Positions 1 to 9,500 of a stretch of 64,000 nt of DNA are shown piece after piece. Source of the DNA: Hymenobacter setariae (GTDB lineage Bacteria > Bacteroidota > Bacteroidia > Cytophagales > Hymenobacteraceae); contig NZ_VMRJ01000005.1 of assembly GCF_007713685.1 (NCBI RefSeq), positions 310,001 to 374,000 of the forward strand. Direction: 5' to 3'. The notes under the pieces are model-generated. The model was not told where the DNA came from. It saw only the letters and a program-made list of their open reading frames with translations, and searched no databases. The position numbers were made by a program, and so were the translations under genes. Within the stretch, counting starts at the first letter, position 1. Every line of letters starts with the position of its first letter.

Positions 1-1255
1 TACCTACCATGCTCATTACCACCGCAAAAACTACCAGCCAGATATTGACGGGTGCTACGGCCGTGAAAATGAAAAATTTGCCGAAGAAGCCGCCCGTGAG
101 CGGAATGCCACCGAGCGACAGCATGGCCACCGTGAGCACGAAAGCCAGCAGCGGATTGGTGCGACCTAGGCCGGCAAGGCCAGCGTAGTCTTCACGCTGG
201 CGCTGGTCGGCCACGAGCTTAAGCACGCCGAATGCGGCTACTGTTGCTATCGAGTAAGCGAGGCTGTAGAAGAAAATACCTTGCGCGGCTGGGCCACTGA
301 GCTTGCCCTGGCCCGCTACTAGACCTAGGAGCAAGTAGCCAGCGTGCGACACGCTAGAGTAAGCCAGCATACGCTTGGCGCTGGATTGCACCGCCGCGCC
401 GATGTTGCCGAGTAGCAGCGTGAGCACGCACATAGCCGCGATGGTGGGCAGCCACACTGGGCTGGCGGCGGGTAAGGCTACTACCAGCAGCTTGAGGAAG
501 GCAGCGAAACCAGCCGTTTTCACGACCGTGCTCATGAAGGCAGTGAAGAAAGTAGGCGTGCCTTCGTACACATCGGGCGTCCAGAAGTGGAAGGGAGCGG
601 CTGATACTTTGAAGCCGATGCCAATTACCATCATCAGCACCCCCACGTAGAGCATGGGCTGCAAGGTTTGATTGGCGGGCGCGGCAATGGCGGCGGCTAG
701 CTCCGAAAGCTGGAACGTGCCGGTGGCCCCGTAGAGCAGTGCCATGCCAAAAAGCAGAATGCCGGTGGCAAAAGCCCCTTGTAGGAAGTACTTGAGGGCA
801 GCTTCGTTGGAACGCACATTGCGCTTGTCGGAGCCGGCTAGGCAATACATGCTGATACTCAGAATCTCAATGCCCACGAAGAGCATGATGAGGTGGTTGT
901 AGCTCACCATCATGATGGCGCCTACCAGCGAGAATAATAGCAGCGAGTAGTACTCGGCCAGGTTGGGCTCGCCGGCGGCCACGTAGGAGCGCGAGAAGGG
1001 CAGTAGCACCAAAGCGGTGAGTAACACGATGCCACTAAACGCCACCGAGTAGTTGTCCACCGTCAGCATCTGGCTGATGTAGGGCGAATCGAACAAGCCC
1101 GTGATGCTGCCGGCGTGGTTCCAGTCGAGCAGATTGAGGCCAAAAACGAGGGCGAGCACGACCAGCACAAAGGGCATCAGCACTCGATTGGAGCGCAGGA
1201 AGCCTAAGAACAGGTTGACGATGCCGAAGACAGAGAGGAGAACTAGTGGAAGCAT
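1..1255 (-). CDS. nuoN: NADH-quinone oxidoreductase subunit N (partial, 3' end outside window)
   Basis: This is a membrane subunit of respiratory complex I, one of the three antiporter-like proton-pumping subunits (L, M, N). The reading frame stays open from the ATG at 1255 to the left edge, giving about 418 codons with no stop, so the C-terminus is missing. The translation is a run of hydrophobic helices with family motifs: FVGIEILSISMYCL in the first third, then GFKVSAAPFHFWTPDVYEG, which holds the conserved lysine and histidine of the proton path, and later KRMLAYSSVSHAGY. It lies 12 bases downstream of nuoM on the same strand, so the two are almost certainly cotranscribed. The partner genes nuoK and nuoL are about 29 kb away on the other strand. 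Confidence 0.93.
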   Translation of the reverse strand, partial: MLPLVLLSVFGIVNLFLGFLRSNRVLMPFVLVVLALVFGLNLLDWNHAGSITGLFDSPYISQMLTVDNYSVAFSGIVLLTALVLLPFSRSYVAAGEPNLAEYYSLLLFSLVGAIMMVSYNHLIMLFVGIEILSISMYCLAGSDKRNVRSNEAALKYFLQGAFATGILLFGMALLYGATGTFQLSELAAAIAAPANQTLQPMLYVGVLMMVIGIGFKVSAAPFHFWTPDVYEGTPTFFTAFMSTVVKTAGFAAFLKLLVVALPAASPVWLPTIAAMCVLTLLLGNIGAAVQSSAKRMLAYSSVSHAGYLLLGLVAGQGKLSGPAAQGIFFYSLAYSIATVAAFGVLKLVADQRQREDYAGLAGLGRTNPLLAFVLTVAMLSLGGIPLTGGFFGKFFIFTAVAPVNIWLVVFAVVMSMVG

Positions 1256-1267
1256 GACAATCGTAAA

Positions 1268-2740
1268 CTAGCGGCCAACGACCGTGAGAATCTGGCTGGT
1301 AACGGGCTCAGACAGATGCAGGAACGTGCCGGGAAACAGACCTAGCCAGAACACTAGCACAATAAGTGGGACAAACATGAGCAGCTCGGCGCCACTGAGG
1401 TCAGTGATAGTATCGGAATACGCTGACTCTGGCCCAAGCATGGCGCGCTGGTACATGCGCAGCAAGTACACAGCCGAGAAGATGATGGTGAGACCGGCTA
1501 CTGCGCCTGCCCATGCATTAAACTCATATACGCCCTCTAGCAGCAGAAACTCGCCTACAAAACCACCCGTGAGCGGCAGCGCTACGGTGCTGAGCAACAT
1601 CACCAAAAAGCACACTGACAGAAGCGGCGTGCGGCGGGTGAGACCGCCTAGGTCGGCTAGTGAGCGGGTGCCAGTGCGACGTTCGATGGCATCGGCCACT
1701 AAGAACATGCCCACCACGTTGACACCGTGGGCCAGCATTTGAACTACGGCACCTTGCAGACCGATGGCTTTGAGCGAGAATACACCGGCAATCATGAGGC
1801 CCACGTGCGAGAGCGACGAATAGGCTATGAGCTTCTTCATGTCATCTTGCCGGATGGCAATGATGGCGCCATACACAATGCCGATGATAGCTAGCACCAT
1901 GACCAGTTGCTGCCATTGGCTCACGCCGAGCGGCACTACAGGCAGCAGCCAGCGCAAGCAGCCGTAGATACCCATTTTGAGCATGATGCCCGAAAGCAGC
2001 ATCGTGGCGGGGGCCGGCGACTCGGTATAGGTGTCAGGCTGCCAGGTGTGGAAGGGGAAGATGGGCATCTTCACGGCGAAGGCGGCGAAGATGAGCCAGA
2101 ACAGCCACGCTTGGGTAGAGGCGCCGAGCTTCAGGTTATAAAACGCCTGCAAGTCGGAAGAGTGCGCAGCCAGCGAGCCAGCGGCGGGGCCCGTCTGCAT
2201 GTACAGATACACGAAGCCGGCCAGCATAAACAGCGAGCCGATAATGGTGTATAAGAAGAACTTAAACGTAATCTGGATGCGGCGCTCGTGGCGGCTCCAG
2301 GCACCAGCTAGGAAGTAAATCGGAATCAGCGCCACTTCCCAGAAGAAGTAGAACACGAACGCATCAAGGGCCGTGAACACACCGAGCAGGCCGGTTTGCA
2401 TGAACAGCACCAGGGCGTAGAACGCGCCGGGGTTCTCGTATTCTTCGTGGCGGAAGGCGGTGAGCAAGATAATGGGCACCAACACCGTGGTAAGCAGTAC
2501 CAGGCACAAACTCAGCCCATCGATACCTAGGTGAAAGGTGATGCCGGCCGACGGAATCCAGTTCAGATTAAAGTCGAGGCTCGCTGGCCCACTGCGGACG
2601 TAGGTGATGGCCGCGAACACGGCAACTGCGAACTCTAGAAGGGCGGCCCCGAGGGCCAGCGCACGGGCCGCGGCGCCTTTGGCAAAGTGCAGCAGCAGGG
2701 CGGCGGCAAGCGGGAAGAAGACGAGGAAAGCTGTCAGCAT
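1268..2740 (-). CDS. nuoM: NADH-quinone oxidoreductase subunit M
   Basis: This 490-residue polytopic membrane protein is a proton-pumping antiporter-like subunit of complex I in the inner membrane. Visible family landmarks are FYFFWEVALIP with Glu135 (the position of E. coli NuoM Glu144) and VKMPIFPFHTW with Lys224 (E. coli Lys234), followed by DDMKKLIAYSSLSHVG. The length matches the family. The ATG at 2740 is the first in frame and encodes a typical hydrophobic N-terminus. It is followed after 12 bases by nuoN. No nuoL precedes it: the neighbour upstream is selU, transcribed in the opposite direction, so the canonical K-L-M-N order is broken exactly at this gene's 5' end. Confidence 0.96.
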   Translation of the reverse strand: MLTAFLVFFPLAAALLLHFAKGAAARALALGAALLEFAVAVFAAITYVRSGPASLDFNLNWIPSAGITFHLGIDGLSLCLVLLTTVLVPIILLTAFRHEEYENPGAFYALVLFMQTGLLGVFTALDAFVFYFFWEVALIPIYFLAGAWSRHERRIQITFKFFLYTIIGSLFMLAGFVYLYMQTGPAAGSLAAHSSDLQAFYNLKLGASTQAWLFWLIFAAFAVKMPIFPFHTWQPDTYTESPAPATMLLSGIMLKMGIYGCLRWLLPVVPLGVSQWQQLVMVLAIIGIVYGAIIAIRQDDMKKLIAYSSLSHVGLMIAGVFSLKAIGLQGAVVQMLAHGVNVVGMFLVADAIERRTGTRSLADLGGLTRRTPLLSVCFLVMLLSTVALPLTGGFVGEFLLLEGVYEFNAWAGAVAGLTIIFSAVYLLRMYQRAMLGPESAYSDTITDLSGAELLMFVPLIVLVFWLGLFPGTFLHLSEPVTSQILTVVGR

Positions 2741-2884
2741 TTAGCGAAAGCGCAGTGCGCGCGGCCGGAAGTCCGGGCGTGAGGGCTGCGAATTAGCTGC
2801 AAACTTACACCAAGGCGCGTAAGCTGCCGCCACTGCGCGAACTCAACTGGGCTGGTAGCGGAAACTTTACTAGGCTGGGGCCGG

Positions 2885-2892
2885 TACTTTCG
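2885..2892 (+). promoter_or_regulatory. candidate -7 promoter element for selU
   Basis: TACTTTCG lies 42 bases before the selU ATG and resembles the Bacteroidota -7 consensus TAnnTTTG. The same TACYTTYG box recurs upstream of several other genes in this window. No clear -33 TTTG box is visible at the expected spacing. Confidence 0.35.
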
Positions 2893-2934
2893 TGACAGCC
2901 CAAGGAAATTTTTACGGGCTGCCCGCCGCTTTCC

Positions 2935-3954
2935 ATGCCCCGCCATCCCATCACCGATTTTTTGAACACCGCCGCCGGCCCTATCCTCGATGTGCGCGCC
3001 CCGGCCGAGTACGCGCAGGGCCACATCCCCGGCGCGCTCAGCCTGCCGCTGTTCACCGACGAGGAGCGCGCCCGCATCGGCACTACCTATAAGCAGGTCA
3101 ACCCCGATAAGGCCGTGCTGCTGGGGCTCGATTTTTTTGGGCCCAAAATGCGCCGCATGGTCGAAGAAGCTCGCAAGCTGGCGCCTGGCCAAGAAGTGCG
3201 CCTGCATTGCTGGCGCGGCGGCATGCGCAGCGGCGCCGTGCAGTGGCTGCTCGAGCTAGGTGGACTGCACGTCAATTTGCTAGACAAAGGCTACAAAGAC
3301 TACCGCCGCTGGGCGCTGGCCGAAATGGCTCGCCCCCGCCAGTTGCGCATCTTGGGTGGCTACACGGGCAGCGGCAAAACGGCCGTGCTGCACGCGCTGG
3401 CCGCACAGGGCGAGCCCGTGCTGGACCTCGAAAAGCTAGCCAACCACCAAGGCTCGTCGTTTGGTAGCCTAGGGCAGCCGCCGCAACCTACCCAAGAGCA
3501 GTTTGAGAACGACCTGGCCGCCGCGCTAGCTGCCCTGCCCGACGACCGCCCCATTTGGGTGGAGGATGAGAGCCGCACCATCGGCAGCCTAGGTATCCCA
3601 AACGAGTTTTTTGCTCAAATGCAGGCCGCGCCGCTGCTGGTGCTCGACGTGCCCCGCGAAGCCCGCGTTCAGTACCTCGCCGCCGACTACGGCCGCCACG
3701 ACGCTGGCGCGCTAGCCTCGGCGGTACTGCGCCTGCGCAAGCGCCTAGGTGGCCTGGTCACCAAAGAAGCCCTAGGTGCCATCGCGGAGAACGACATGGT
3801 GCGCATGGTCGAGCTAGTGCTGGCGTACTATGATAAATCGTATGGCTACGGGCTGGAAGGCCGTAAGGGTGTGCCAATACAAGCCGAGGGTACCGATGCG
3901 GCTACCAACGCGGCGCTGGTGCTGGCAGCTGTGAAAACTTTGTCCCAGACCTAA
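2935..3954 (+). CDS. selU: tRNA 2-selenouridine synthase SelU (MnmH)
   Basis: The enzyme replaces sulfur by selenium in the wobble 2-thiouridine of certain tRNAs (those for Lys, Glu and Gln), passing through a geranylated intermediate, with selenophosphate as the selenium donor. The 339-residue protein has an N-terminal rhodanese domain (about residues 8-125) with the catalytic cysteine at Cys92 in HCWRGGMRS. A P-loop GGYTGSGKT follows at residues 141-149 and opens the C-terminal nucleotide-binding domain. Length and both motifs fit the family. selD, which makes the selenophosphate, lies two genes downstream on the same strand, separated by a small VOC gene. The ATG at 2935 starts directly before the rhodanese fold. 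Confidence 0.95.
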   Translation: MPRHPITDFLNTAAGPILDVRAPAEYAQGHIPGALSLPLFTDEERARIGTTYKQVNPDKAVLLGLDFFGPKMRRMVEEARKLAPGQEVRLHCWRGGMRSGAVQWLLELGGLHVNLLDKGYKDYRRWALAEMARPRQLRILGGYTGSGKTAVLHALAAQGEPVLDLEKLANHQGSSFGSLGQPPQPTQEQFENDLAAALAALPDDRPIWVEDESRTIGSLGIPNEFFAQMQAAPLLVLDVPREARVQYLAADYGRHDAGALASAVLRLRKRLGGLVTKEALGAIAENDMVRMVELVLAYYDKSYGYGLEGRKGVPIQAEGTDAATNAALVLAAVKTLSQT

Positions 3955-3968
3955 CACAAGTAGCGTCT

Positions 3969-4358
3969 ATGATACCGAAACTACGCGTGGCGCGCCCCAC
4001 GAACGATGTAGCAGCGCTGCGAAAATTCTACATCGAAGCGCTGGGAATGAGCGAGCTGTATGCTTTTGTGCAGCACGATGGATTTGATGGCTTGATGGTG
4101 GGGCATCCGCAGGCACCGTACCACTTAGAGTTTACGAGCCAGGTAGGCCATGTTGCAGCGCGAGCCCCTTCGCCCGAGCATCTGCTAGTGCTTTATTATC
4201 CTGAGTTGACTGCCTGGGAAGCAGCCGTGGCCCGGTTGCGAGCTCATGGCTACCAGCCCGTCCCCGCTCACAATCCGTACTGGGACCGGCAGGGTCTAAC
4301 CTTTGAAGACCCCGATGGCTACCGAATAGTACTGCAACAAGCCGCTTGGAGCTTATAG
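3969..4358 (+). CDS. VOC superfamily (glyoxalase/bleomycin-resistance fold) protein
   Basis: This 129-residue single-domain protein begins with the RVARPTNDVAALRKFY pattern and ends with LTFEDPDGYRIVLQQ, the two halves of the paired beta-alpha-beta-beta-beta fold of the vicinal oxygen chelate superfamily. The substrate cannot be told from sequence. It starts 14 bases after selU and precedes selD, so it probably rides in the same transcript. A role in selenium handling would be a guess from position only. Confidence 0.8.
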   Translation: MIPKLRVARPTNDVAALRKFYIEALGMSELYAFVQHDGFDGLMVGHPQAPYHLEFTSQVGHVAARAPSPEHLLVLYYPELTAWEAAVARLRAHGYQPVPAHNPYWDRQGLTFEDPDGYRIVLQQAAWSL

Positions 4359-4437
4359 CTACCAGCCATCTGCATAGTCAGCTCGCCGCTAGCAAGCCTA
4401 GTTGCGCAATCAGTTAAATCCGTTAAATCTGCGGCTT

Positions 4438-5499
4438 ATGAATCCCGAAACACTCTCCGATATTCGCCTCACCCAATACAGCCATGGCGCGGGCTGCGGC
4501 TGCAAAATCGCGCCTAGCGTGCTCGATAAAATCTTGCACAGCAGCCTGCCGCAGCCCAACTACGACAACCTGCTTGTAGGCAACGGCAGCCGCGATGACG
4601 CGGCCGTGTACCGCCTGCCGGGCCAGGCCGGGCAATGCGTCATCAGTACCACCGATTTCTTTATGCCTATCGTCGATGACCCGTTTGACTTTGGGCGCAT
4701 CGCCTCAGCTAATGCCATTTCGGATGTGTATGCCATGGGCGGGCGGCCGCTGCTGGCCATCGCGGTCCTAGGGTGGCCTATTGATAAGTTGTCGCCCGAA
4801 GTAGCGGCGCTGGTCACGGAAGGAGCGCGCGCTATTTGCGCCGAGGCGGGTATTCCGCTGGCCGGCGGGCACAGCATCGACTCGCCCGAGCCGATTTTCG
4901 GGCTGGCCGTGACGGGCTTGGTTGAAGAAAAGGATTTGAAGCGCAACGACACAGCTACGGCTGGCTGCCGCCTGTATTTGACCAAGCCTCTAGGGGTCGG
5001 CATTATGACTACGGCGCAAAAGCGCGGCATCTTACGGCCCGAAGACGCGGATATTGCCCCTGCTCAGATGCGGCAGCTCAATAAGATAGGTGCCGACCTA
5101 GGACAGATTGCCGGGGTGCGGGCCATGACCGACGTAACCGGTTTTGGCCTCCTAGGTCACTTGGCTGAGGTGTGCGAGGGTAGCAACGTGCAAGCCATCA
5201 TCGACTACTACCGCGTGCCGCGCCTTCTCGAAGCCGAGCGCTACTTGCAGCAAGGCGCTGTGCCCGGCGGCACCGTGCGCAATTTCCAGAGCTACGGCCA
5301 CAAAGTAGGCGCCCTCACCGACGAGCAAAAATCTTACCTCTGCGACCCGCAAACCTCTGGCGGCCTGCTAGTATGCGTAGAGCCCGGTGCCGACGAGGCT
5401 GCCGCCCAGGCAATATTTGCTCAGCACGGGCTGACGCTGGAAAGCTTCGGTGAGCTGCACCCGCACGCGGCCGGCGCCCCCTGGATAGAGGTGGAGTAG
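4438..5499 (+). CDS. selD: selenide, water dikinase (selenophosphate synthetase)
   Basis: SelD makes selenophosphate from selenide and ATP in the cytoplasm. The 353-residue product starts MNPETLSDIRLTQ, close to E. coli SelD, and carries the glycine-rich GAGCGCKIAP motif with the catalytic cysteine at Cys20 and lysine at Lys23 (E. coli Cys17 and Lys20). The catalytic position is cysteine rather than selenocysteine. The AIRS-type ATP-binding region with NAISDVYAMGG and the C-terminal CDPQTSGGLL motif are present. I chose the ATG at 4438; an upstream TTG at 4402 would add 12 residues that do not resemble the family. With selU two genes upstream and no selA, selB or selC in view, tRNA 2-selenouridine is the likely use of its product. 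Confidence 0.96.
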   Translation: MNPETLSDIRLTQYSHGAGCGCKIAPSVLDKILHSSLPQPNYDNLLVGNGSRDDAAVYRLPGQAGQCVISTTDFFMPIVDDPFDFGRIASANAISDVYAMGGRPLLAIAVLGWPIDKLSPEVAALVTEGARAICAEAGIPLAGGHSIDSPEPIFGLAVTGLVEEKDLKRNDTATAGCRLYLTKPLGVGIMTTAQKRGILRPEDADIAPAQMRQLNKIGADLGQIAGVRAMTDVTGFGLLGHLAEVCEGSNVQAIIDYYRVPRLLEAERYLQQGAVPGGTVRNFQSYGHKVGALTDEQKSYLCDPQTSGGLLVCVEPGADEAAAQAIFAQHGLTLESFGELHPHAAGAPWIEVE

Positions 5500-5515
5500 C
5501 AAGTGTAGAAACGTT

Positions 5516-5634
5516 TGTCAGTGCGAGCGCAACAAAGTGGCGTGCGGCAATCTTTTCGTCCTCTTTACATAGGTTTGCTAACCTAGCGCGCAGGAAAGAT
5601 TGCCGCGCGTCACTTCGTTGCGCTCGCAATGACA
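5516..5634. repeat. REP-like inverted repeat (TGTCAT family, copy 1)
   Basis: The arms at 5516-5556 and 5595-5634 are near-perfect reverse complements, from TGTCAGTGCGAGCGCAAC to GTTGCGCTCGCAATGACA, with a smaller inner hairpin around 5569-5588. There is no T-run, so a simple terminator is unlikely. The right arm contains the ATG at 5629 that opens the next gene. The TGTCAT/ATGACA ends are shared with the copies at 32107, 54663, 56291 and 59758. Confidence 0.88.
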
Positions 5635-6510
5635 GAATACTCTTCACAGTCTCCCATCGTTGGCCGGCTGGCGCCTACGCCGAGCGGCTACCTGCACCTA
5701 GGCAACGCGGTGAACTTCGTGCTCACTTGGCTATTGGTGCGGCAGGTGGGGGGCGTGCTGCACTTGCGCATTGACGACCTCGACCGTGCCCGGCTGCGGC
5801 GACCATACCTAGAAAATATTTTTCGGGTAATCGACTGGCTATCTATTGACTACGACCGCGGTCCCAGTGGCCCCGACGACTTCTTGCGGCACCACTCGCA
5901 ACTGTTGCACTTGCCCGCCTACAACCGCGTGCTGCGCCGCCTGGCCCAGCAACCGGGCCTGGTGTATGCCACACAGCGCAGCCGCACCAGCCCTGCCGAG
6001 CCAGTGCCTCTGGGCACGCCGGGCGCGGCCTGGCGCGTGCGCGTGCCGCCTACAGTGCGCGTAGCAGATTCAGCGGCACCTGGGGCCAGCCACGTATTGC
6101 TGACCGAGCTGATGCCCGATTTTGTGGTGCGCAAGAAGGATGGCGTGGCCGCCTACCAAGTGGCCTCGGTGGTGGATGATTTGCGCCTAGGTACGACGCT
6201 CGTGGTGCGTGGGCTTGACTTGCAGCCCAGCACGGCGGCACAGTTGTGGCTGGCCGCGCAAGTTTCGGAAACGCAGGCGTTTACCGCTGCGCGTATTCAG
6301 TTTTGCCATCATCGGCTGCTAACCGATGCCACTGGCCACAAGCTCAGTAAATCTACCCAGGCCAGTGGCGATGCGGGCGTATTGGCCCTAGGTAACTCCA
6401 CGGCGGTGTACCAGGCTGTGGCTCAAATACTAGGACTGCCAGCCGAGGCAGGTGAGTCGCTGGCGACGCTGCGCGAGGTAGTTAGCAAAAAAGACCCGCT
6501 ATTAGCGTAG
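5629..6510 (+). CDS. glutamyl-Q tRNA(Asp) synthetase-like protein (truncated GluRS family)
   Basis: The 293-residue protein is a class I aminoacyl-tRNA synthetase catalytic domain without an anticodon-binding domain, the architecture of GluQ-RS, which glutamylates queuosine in tRNA(Asp). The HIGH motif appears as HLGN at residues 23-26 within RLAPTPSGYLHLGN and the KMSKS motif as KLSKS at about 238-242. The cysteines that bind zinc in many GluQ-RS proteins are absent; the corresponding region reads YATQRSRTS, so it may be a divergent branch. The only plausible start, the ATG at 5629, lies inside the right arm of an inverted repeat. A terminator hairpin overlaps the stop codon. Confidence 0.8.
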   Translation: MTEYSSQSPIVGRLAPTPSGYLHLGNAVNFVLTWLLVRQVGGVLHLRIDDLDRARLRRPYLENIFRVIDWLSIDYDRGPSGPDDFLRHHSQLLHLPAYNRVLRRLAQQPGLVYATQRSRTSPAEPVPLGTPGAAWRVRVPPTVRVADSAAPGASHVLLTELMPDFVVRKKDGVAAYQVASVVDDLRLGTTLVVRGLDLQPSTAAQLWLAAQVSETQAFTAARIQFCHHRLLTDATGHKLSKSTQASGDAGVLALGNSTAVYQAVAQILGLPAEAGESLATLREVVSKKDPLLA

Positions 6511-6522
6511 CGGGCCTTTTTT
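6487..6522 (+). terminator. rho-independent terminator of the selD/GluQ-like unit
   Basis: CCCGCT at 6495-6500 pairs with AGCGGG at 6509-6514, flanked by an A-run on the left and a T-run on the right. The stop codon of the synthetase gene lies inside the hairpin. Confidence 0.8.
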
Positions 6523-6540
6523 AGTAATAATCAAAGGCTA

Positions 6541-9500
6541 TTATTGGCCACGTGCCACGTTCAGGCGCACCTCTTGGTTGGCCTGCTGCACGTGCAAAAT
6601 GTACTTGCCGGGCTGTAAGATGCCCGAATTGGGCAATAGCACAGTGCTGGTACCCACTTCTACATTGGCCACTGAGTGGTCGTAGATAGTGCGGCCTATC
6701 ACGTCGTACATCCGCACGTGCAGCGGCCCGGCCATAGGCGTAGTCACGAGCAGCGACAAGCCTTCAGTCGTGAACGGCACCGGCAGGGCCGAGATGGTGT
6801 ACTGAATAGTGGCCGGGGTGAGCGGCGCCGTGGCGCTGCCGAGCGTCCAGCGGCCCTGCAAGTCGGTGACGAAATTGCGGCTGACCAGGTGGGCGCCGGC
6901 GTCGCGCTGGGTGGCGCCCTCGTTGCTCCAGGAGGCGCCCGCATCGGCCGAGCGGAACATCACCAGCTGCGATTCGGCCAGGCTGCCCAGTTCGTGGGGC
7001 AGGTAGCGCTGCACCAGCGTGGCGCCCTGCAGGCTGCGCGCGGTAGCCGTGATATCGTAGTAGCGACTGATGCTGAGGCTGGTACCTGTGCCCTGGGTTT
7101 GGCCCGTGGTGCGCACTACTGTGGTGGCACCTAGGGCCACGGGGGCGGTAACGCTCGTGCCCAAGCCGCCGAAGTCGTCGGTGGTGGTACCTAGGGCGTG
7201 CGTGGTTTGCACCTTGCCCAGCACGTAGCTCGCGTCGGTTTCGGTGATGGTAGCGGCAGGGGCTAGCGTCACGGTGGCCGTGCCGGTGCTGAGCAAGGCA
7301 CCCGCCAGGTTGAGCGCGGTGCTTACGGTGGCCGCACCTATGGTCTTCGTGCCGGTGCCACCGATGAGCAGCGTAGCGTAAGTAGCTGCTCGCAGGCTTT
7401 GGGCGCCGGTGCCGCGGGCCGCCACCGTGCCGCCACCTAGGGCTAGGGTACCAGTGCCGGTGTGGTCGCCGTAGAGGGCCAACTCACCGCCCGCCATCGT
7501 GAGTAGGCCTTGTTGGGTGAGGTTACGCACCTCGGCCGTACCGCTGCTGATGGTAGGGTAGGGGGTAGTGAGGCCCGCCGGAATCGTGGCATCTAGGCTG
7601 CGGGTGGGTACGCAGCCCGTCCAGTTGCCGGTATCAAACCAGTTGCCGTTGCCAGCTGTGCCATTCCAGACAGGTAGCGACACAATGACGCCAATAGTGG
7701 CCGTCGATGTGCAGGCCACGCCGGGGTAGCTCACGGTGAGGCGGTACACCGAGCTTTGGCTAGGTGCCACAGTAACCGTGGGAGTATTCGTAGCCGTCGG
7801 CAGGCCGTCGCCGCTCACCACACTCCAAGCGTAGATTGGGGTGGGCTGGGTGCCGCTAAACTGCACATTGTCAATGGCCCAATAATAAGCCCAACTGGTG
7901 TTGTAGCGCCAGCGCACCTGCACCCTAGGCTTGTTGCTAAAGGCGCTGAGGTTGATGGTGCTGGTGACGGGCGTGCTCACCGTGCCCTGTTCGGCGGTGT
8001 AGCTGGCTACGGCCGTCCAGGTGGTGCCATCGGTAGAGGCCTCTACCACCGCTACATCGCCCGACTGGTAGGAGAGGTGCTGCAAGAAGCTCAATTGCAG
8101 GTCGCTATAGCCCTGCGTGCTGAAAGCTGGTGAAGTCAGCGTGGTGTTGGTAGCGGAGCCTGCATCCCCAATATCGGAGTTGGCCAGCACGAACCGGGTG
8201 CCATCGAGCGAATAGTCGCTCAGGGTAAAGTAGGTGCTGTTGTAGGAGTATGCCGTGCGGTATTGCCAAGCCGTGCTAGCCAGGCCGTTGTTGGTGATGG
8301 TCCAGCCCGTGGCCGCACCGTTAAAATTTTCGTTGGGCAAGGCGCTAGCTACGATGTTAGTAGCTGATAGGGAGGCCACAGTGCTAGGGCACAGCGACGT
8401 AGCCGTGGTGGCCAGCACCGGAACGGGCGGCGCCGGGTTGAGCACAACTGTGGTGCTGACTGACGCTGGGCACGCACCAGTAGTCACTGACACTTGCACC
8501 TTGTATTCGCCCGCCATATCGGCCCTGATGTTGGCCAGCACTGGGTTTTGCTGAGTGCTGGCGTAGCCGTTGGGGCCGGTCCAGCTGTAGGTGGCGCCAG
8601 CGGGGCCAGTGGCCGCTAGGGTCACGGTGTTGCCGGGGCATACGGTCCCGCTGTTGGTAGCAGTGGCCGATACCACGCCGTTGGGGCAAGCTACGGTGGA
8701 GGAGGCCAAGATGCTGCGGCGTGGGGTGCCGGCGGCCATAATGGCTTGCAGCCGGTCTTTTTGAGAGGCCGAAAACATCTGCATGCACGCATCATCCACG
8801 TAGTCCATGTAGTCCATGAACATGTCGCCGTTGGGGTCATTGGCGCAGGTGACATGGGGATAAGTCGGGCAGCCATAGTTCTGAACGGCTTGATTGGGCG
8901 TGTCATCGGCGTAGTCCGAGCCGCTGCACGTGTTGGTCAAGCGCTCGTCATCGCCCCAGATGTGGCGCAGCCCAAACCAGTGGCCTAGCTCGTGCGTCAG
9001 CGTCCGGCCCTTGTTGTAGGGCGCCGTCAGCGTGCCCACCCGGCCAAAGGCCGCATACAGGATAACGACCCCGTCGGTAGCCGCCGAGCCACCTAGGGCG
9101 CTCAGGCCCCCTAGGCCGGCCGTATTGTCGGGAAACTGGGCATAGCCGAGCAGCCCGCCGCCTAGGTTCAGCACCCAGATGTTGAGGTAGCGATTGGGGT
9201 CCCAGTACGTGCTGGGCTTGATGGTGCCTTCGATATAGCTAAGCGAGGTGCTTGACCCATAGGGGGGAGCTGTCCAGCCCTTGGCATTGCGGTCTACCCG
9301 GTCAATGCCCGGCTCGGCCATCACATTGCCATCGGGGTCAATGCTGGCCGGCACAAATTGCACCTGCATATCGCTGCGCAGCGGTTGAAAAGCGCTGGGT
9401 ACCAGCGTGCCATCGGTATTGCGGTTGCGATAGTCCTCATTCAGCACATCAAGCTGCGACTGCACCTGGGCCTGGCTGATATTGGAGCCAACCCCCACGG

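Noticed and set aside
354..845. Open frames on both strands at 354-845
   Set aside because: They are out-of-frame shadows of nuoN, whose own frame is open from 1255 to the window edge and matches the family.
4402..4437. Longer selD starting at TTG 4402
   Set aside because: The added residues do not resemble SelD, and the ATG at 4438 aligns with the known N-terminus.
5629..6510. Full glutamyl-tRNA synthetase (gltX)
   Set aside because: At 293 residues it lacks the anticodon-binding domain, so it fits the GluQ-like type.
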